Shown here: piece after piece, positions 5,243 through 7,668 of the stretch | Layout of the letters: every line of letters begins with the position of its first letter | Numbering within the stretch: position 1 is the first letter of the stretch | Assembly (NCBI GenBank): GCA_018268545.1 | Contig: JAFDWI010000391.1 | Location: 1-7,668 of the forward strand | Length of the DNA: 7,668 nucleotides | Source of the DNA: Actinomycetota bacterium | GTDB taxonomy: Bacteria > Actinomycetota > Acidimicrobiia > Acidimicrobiales > Iamiaceae | Reading direction: 5' to 3' | The notes under the pieces: generated by a model | What the model was told of the DNA's origin: nothing | Seen by the model: only the letters and a program-made list of their open reading frames with translations | Database searches by the model: none | Made by a program: the position numbers and the translations under genes

Positions 5243-6448
5243 ATGATCGATGCCGGAATCGAAACCGAACGCCTCGCCCACCTCGACCGGGTCCTGCACA
5301 CCTACGTCGACAAGGCGCTCATCCCGGGGGTCCAGACCCTGATCTGGCGGCACGATCGGCTCGTGCACCACGACTGCCATGGCTTCGTCGACGTCGAAGC
5401 CCGCACCGAGGTGGCCGAGAACACGTTGTACCGGCTGTACTCGATGACCAAGCCGATCACGTCGGTCGCGTTGATGATGTTGTACGAGCAGGGCCACTTC
5501 CTGCTCGAGAACCCGGTTTCGCGGTGGATCCCGGAGTTCGCCCACACCGAGGTCTGGGCGGGCGGTACCGCCGATGCCCCCGAAACCCGGCCACTCGACG
5601 AACCGCTCACGATCCACCACGTACTCACCCACACCTCCGGGTTGACCTACGGGTTCCAGTACAACCATCCCGTCGACGAGCTGTACCGGCGGGCCAGACT
5701 CGGCGACTTCTACGCCAAAGCGGACTACGACCTCGACGGGTGCATGGAACGGCTCGCGGCACAGCCGTTGCAGTTCGCGCCCGGCACCTCGTGGAACTAT
5801 TCGATGTCGACCGATGTGTGCGGCGCGCTCGTCGAACGCATGAGCGGCATGAAGCTCGACGCGTTCTGCGCGCAGCACATCTTCGAACCGCTCGGCATGA
5901 CCGACACGGGCTTCGTCGCACCCGAAGCCGACGTGGAGCGGTGTTCGCCGCTGTACGTCTTCGCTCCCGGCAAGGGCATGAACCGGCTCGCCTCGCCAAG
6001 ATCGATGACCCGCCCGCCCGTGATGCTCTCCGGCGGCGGGGGACTGGTCGGAACCGGGAGCGATTATCTGCGGTTCTGTCGGATGCTGCTGGGAGGCGGG
6101 CAACTCGACGGTGTGCGGGTGCTGTCGCCGCGCACCGTCGCGTTCATGATGACGAACCACCTGCCCGGCGGAGCGACGATGAACGAGATGGGCCAGGCGA
6201 CGTTCGCCGAGACCGCGATGGCCGGCACCGGCTTCGGCCTGGGATTCTCGGTGCTCGAGAGCCCCGCCGAGAACGGTGCCCTCGGCTCACCGGGGTTGGC
6301 CGGTTGGGGAGGTGCGGCGTCGACGATCTTCTGGGTCGACCCACACGAGGACCTTGCCGTGGTCTTCATGACCCAGTTGCTGCCGTCCAACACCTATCCG
6401 TTGCGGCGGCACCTGCAAGCCGGGGTGTACCAGGCGCTCGTCGACTGA
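5243..6448 (+). CDS. Serine hydrolase of the beta-lactamase / family VIII esterase type
   Basis: The complete 401-residue product has the class C beta-lactamase fold signatures. YRLYSMTKP (63-71) holds the Ser-x-x-Lys motif (nucleophile Ser67, Lys70). HHVLTHTSGLTYGF (125-138) is the usual block before the lid, and WNYSMSTDVCG (184-194) gives the second motif with catalytic Tyr186 (Tyr-Ser-Met in place of Tyr-Ala-Asn). GWGGAAST (354-361) is at the third-motif position. A W-G-G third motif in place of K-T-G is typical of family VIII carboxylesterases (EstB-like) and argues against a true beta-lactamase. No signal peptide is seen, so the enzyme is probably cytoplasmic and hydrolyses small esters. 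ATG 5243 fits the promoter just before it. It ends convergently, 34 bases from the next gene. Confidence 0.9.
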   Translation: MIDAGIETERLAHLDRVLHTYVDKALIPGVQTLIWRHDRLVHHDCHGFVDVEARTEVAENTLYRLYSMTKPITSVALMMLYEQGHFLLENPVSRWIPEFAHTEVWAGGTADAPETRPLDEPLTIHHVLTHTSGLTYGFQYNHPVDELYRRARLGDFYAKADYDLDGCMERLAAQPLQFAPGTSWNYSMSTDVCGALVERMSGMKLDAFCAQHIFEPLGMTDTGFVAPEADVERCSPLYVFAPGKGMNRLASPRSMTRPPVMLSGGGGLVGTGSDYLRFCRMLLGGGQLDGVRVLSPRTVAFMMTNHLPGGATMNEMGQATFAETAMAGTGFGLGFSVLESPAENGALGSPGLAGWGGAASTIFWVDPHEDLAVVFMTQLLPSNTYPLRRHLQAGVYQALVD

Positions 6449-6482
6449 GGCCACACGGGTGCGGACATCACGAGCGCCACGG

Positions 6483-6947
6483 TCACCAGGCGAGACCGAA
6501 ATAGGTGCCCTTCGTCGTCGCCACCACCACACCGGATTCGTCGACGAGTTCCTGGGTCAGCAACCACTTCGCCTTGCCGTTCGCTTCGAGGTCTGCGGTG
6601 ACCCGGTCGATCTCGTCATCGCTCATCCGGGCGTCGACGAGCACCGAGGTACGTGCCGGTGCCGCGAAACGGATCTCGAGGTTCCCGACGATCGGGTAGT
6701 ACCGGTCGAGCGGAAACGCCCCCGCGAACAACACGCCGCCCGGGATCTCCGCGGCGGTGAACAGCGCTCCCGCGTACATCATCCCGACGTGGTTGACGTT
6801 CGGCTCGAGTGGGATCCGTACCACGGCTCGGCCGCGTTCGGCGTGCAACAACTCGAGCCCGGAACGTTCGACGAAGGCGAAATCGGTCAGCGCGACGCCG
6901 GCGGCATCGGGCGGGAACTCCTCGATCAATGACGTTGGTGAAGACAC
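6483..6947 (-). CDS. Hotdog-fold thioesterase-like protein (DUF4442/PaaI type)
   Basis: The product is 154 residues from GTG 6947-6945. The core NVNHVGMMYAGALFTAAEIP (50-69) corresponds to the Asn-His-x-Gly...Gly start of the hotdog central helix, with Glu67 in the acidic position. It is followed by a strand with YYPIVGNLEIRFAAPARTSV (residues 83-102) and a closing strand ATTKGTYFGLAW. Such proteins are putative acyl-CoA thioesterases or non-catalytic acyl-binding relatives. It is not a close relative of the thioesterase at 915: the central helix motif and length differ. The frame is open well upstream, but GTG 6947 is chosen because CATGAT ends six bases before it, as expected for a leaderless transcript. 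TTG 6929 is an alternative. It is convergent with the serine hydrolase gene and divergent from the small gene at 7121. Confidence 0.8.
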   Translation of the reverse strand: MSSPTSLIEEFPPDAAGVALTDFAFVERSGLELLHAERGRAVVRIPLEPNVNHVGMMYAGALFTAAEIPGGVLFAGAFPLDRYYPIVGNLEIRFAAPARTSVLVDARMSDDEIDRVTADLEANGKAKWLLTQELVDESGVVVATTKGTYFGLAW

Positions 6948-6959
6948 CGCGAGATCATG
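6948..6959 (-). promoter_or_regulatory. -10 element for a leaderless start of the hotdog gene
   Basis: On the minus strand CATGAT (6959-6954) precedes GTG 6947 by six bases, so the predicted +1 is the first base of the start codon. The same CATGAT hexamer serves the serine hydrolase gene at 5229. No good -35 is found at 17-18 bases. The inverted repeat at 6982-7010 begins where a -35 would be. Confidence 0.4.
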
Positions 6960-6981
6960 GCACGTCGGTCGTGTCCCAGCG

Positions 6982-7010
6982 GTCACCGGTGTCGCCCCGG
7001 GACCGGTGAC
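6982..7010. repeat. 9-base inverted repeat in a divergent promoter region (candidate operator)
   Basis: GTCACCGGT (6982-6990) and ACCGGTGAC (7002-7010) are perfect reverse complements separated by 11 bases, with centres 20 bases apart (about two helical turns). Each arm also contains the palindrome ACCGGT. The repeat lies between divergent genes (6947 minus and 7121 plus), touching the expected -35 zone of the minus-strand gene. That fits a dimeric regulator site better than a terminator, though an RNA hairpin is possible. Confidence 0.45.
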
Positions 7011-7120
7011 GGGTTCCGATGTCACACCGCCTCGCCATGATGTGTCCGACAGCGTTCGTCGGCCCGCTCGTCCCTCAGGCCGTCCCTGGAATCCGGAGAT
7101 GCGAATTGAGGAGACGATTG

Positions 7121-7405
7121 ATGACGAAACTGAGTGAAGCCGAGCGAACGCAGCTCTACACTGAGATTGCTGCAGCGACCAGTTCGAGGACAGCGGAGAT
7201 CCTGATGCATGAGATGCTCGATGTGCGGTGGGACGACGTTGCCACCAAGGTCGACCTCGCGGCGGCCGAGACTTCCTTGCGATCCGATATGAACGTCGGC
7301 TTCGCCCGGTTGGACGCGAAACTCGAGCGGCAGCTCCGACTGCAGCTGATCTGGTTGATGAGCGGCCTGCTCGCCTTGGGTGGGCTGATCCTCGGTTTCC
7401 GTTGA
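7121..7405 (+). CDS. Small coiled-coil protein with a C-terminal membrane segment
   Basis: The 94-residue product starts at ATG 7121 with GAGGAG (7108-7113) seven bases upstream. The frame is open further upstream, but there is no supported start there. Residues 1-40 form a charged helical region (MTKLSEAERTQLYTEIAAAT, then a second helix ending RWDDVATK). Residues about 42-73 are a heptad-like amphipathic coiled coil (DLAAAETSLRSDMNVGFARL), and 74-92 are a single hydrophobic segment ending in GFR. The layout resembles small CCDC90/DUF1640-like proteins with 'ATK.DL' helices that occur in several copies in actinobacterial genomes. It may oligomerise at the inner membrane; no function is known. 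It is convergent with the partial gene at the right edge. Confidence 0.75.
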   Translation: MTKLSEAERTQLYTEIAAATSSRTAEILMHEMLDVRWDDVATKVDLAAAETSLRSDMNVGFARLDAKLERQLRLQLIWLMSGLLALGGLILGFR

Positions 7406-7453
7406 CGCGGCCCGACTGCGCTGCCTGGGGCGGGGCCGGTTCCGTTCGGGTCG

Positions 7454-7472
7454 CGAGGCGGACCCCGCCTCG
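7454..7472. terminator. Hairpin between convergent genes (probable bidirectional terminator)
   Basis: CGAGGCGG (7454-7461) and CCGCCTCG (7465-7472) form a perfect 8-base-pair stem with the loop ACC. It sits in the 75-base gap between the stop of the 7121 gene and the stop of the right-edge minus-strand gene. No U-tract follows on either strand, which is common in high-GC actinobacteria. Its place between convergent stops suggests it ends transcripts from both sides. Confidence 0.5.
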
Positions 7473-7480
7473 AGCCCACA

Positions 7481-7668
7481 TCAGCCGGTGAAGGTGGGTT
7501 GCGCGGCGAGGGGAGTCGCCGGCGTCGCGCCCTGGGGGGTCGTGGGTGCACTTGGCGTGGGCTCGTGGGTCGGGAGGTTGAGCGTGAGGTTCGACACGGT
7601 CACGGTGAAGGGCACCGGCGACGCGCCCAGGTACGGCGCGTCGTTGCCGAGCAGTTCGAGCTTGGGGA
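7481..7668 (-). CDS. C-terminal end of an unidentified protein with a Pro/Thr-rich tail
   Basis: The minus strand reads open from the right edge to TGA at 7483-7481, giving the last 62 residues. The first part (PKLELLGNDAPYLGASPVPF, then TVTVSNLTLNLP) alternates hydrophobic and polar residues like beta-strands. The last 30 residues are rich in Pro, Thr and Ala (PTPSAPTTPQGATPATP) and end FTG. A low-complexity Pro/Thr tail fits a secreted or surface protein, but the N-terminus is outside the window and I do not recognise the family. Codon composition is consistent with the neighbours, supporting it as real coding sequence. Confidence 0.6.
   Translation of the reverse strand, partial: PKLELLGNDAPYLGASPVPFTVTVSNLTLNLPTHEPTPSAPTTPQGATPATPLAAQPTFTG

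Noticed and set aside
4985..6160. 391-codon minus-strand frame opposite the serine hydrolase
   Set aside because: It has no recognisable motifs and covers the SMTK and YSM active-site motifs of the plus-strand enzyme.
5243..6448. Serine hydrolase as an antibiotic-resistance beta-lactamase
   Set aside because: There is no signal peptide and the third motif is W-G-G, not K-T-G, which points to a family VIII esterase.
5230..6504. 424-codon plus-strand frame overlapping the serine hydrolase
   Set aside because: It is an Arg-rich +1-type shadow of a GC-rich gene; the enzyme motifs lie in the frame starting at 5243.
7019..7120. N-terminal extension of the small coiled-coil gene
   Set aside because: The frame is open, but there is no ribosome-binding site, the residues look unlike the rest, and GAGGAG directly precedes ATG 7121.

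Overview
The window is high-GC, densely coded bacterial DNA. It looks like an actinobacterium, plausibly of the Acidimicrobiia/Ilumatobacter type. The grounds are the GC-rich third codon positions, GTG starts, DUF3089 and Ser/Thr-linker lipoproteins, and several genes whose start codon sits 6 to 13 bases after a -10-like hexamer (leaderless or near-leaderless transcripts). The genus is an inference; no rRNA or other marker gene is present.

Layout. The left edge (minus strand) holds the N-terminal 241 residues of a D-aminoacylase-type amidohydrolase. Divergent from it are three plus-strand genes: a PaaI-like hotdog thioesterase (from about 915), a small secreted lipoprotein with a Cys-x-Trp core (1387-1998), and a secreted DUF3089 alpha/beta-hydrolase lipoprotein (2066-3253). 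Next comes a two-gene type IV toxin-antitoxin/abortive-infection cassette of AbiE type (3371-5166). The AbiEi-like regulator/antitoxin and the AbiEii-like nucleotidyltransferase overlap by 4 bases. Their shared promoter is well formed (TTGCCC, 17 bases, TATCGT, start at 3371) and is bracketed by two copies of a 22-base repeat, a probable autoregulatory operator. Straight after the nucleotidyltransferase, with an ATGA overlap, is an 18-codon stub reading like the first strand of a VapC/PIN toxin: the relic of a deleted third toxin gene. The promoter of the next gene, a complete family VIII-type serine hydrolase (5243-6448), begins inside that relic. Convergent to it is a second, unrelated hotdog thioesterase (6947-6483, minus). 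A small coiled-coil/one-membrane-segment protein (7121-7405, plus) is divergent from that gene. The right edge holds the C-terminal end of an unidentified minus-strand protein with a Pro/Thr-rich tail.

How the genes work together: only the AbiE pair forms a clear functional unit. The hydrolases and thioesterases look like independent single-gene units of lipid/acyl or peptide catabolism. The most interesting part is 3300-5245: the operator architecture of the AbiE pair, its unusual antitoxin, and the VapC relic whose sequence now serves a neighbour's promoter.
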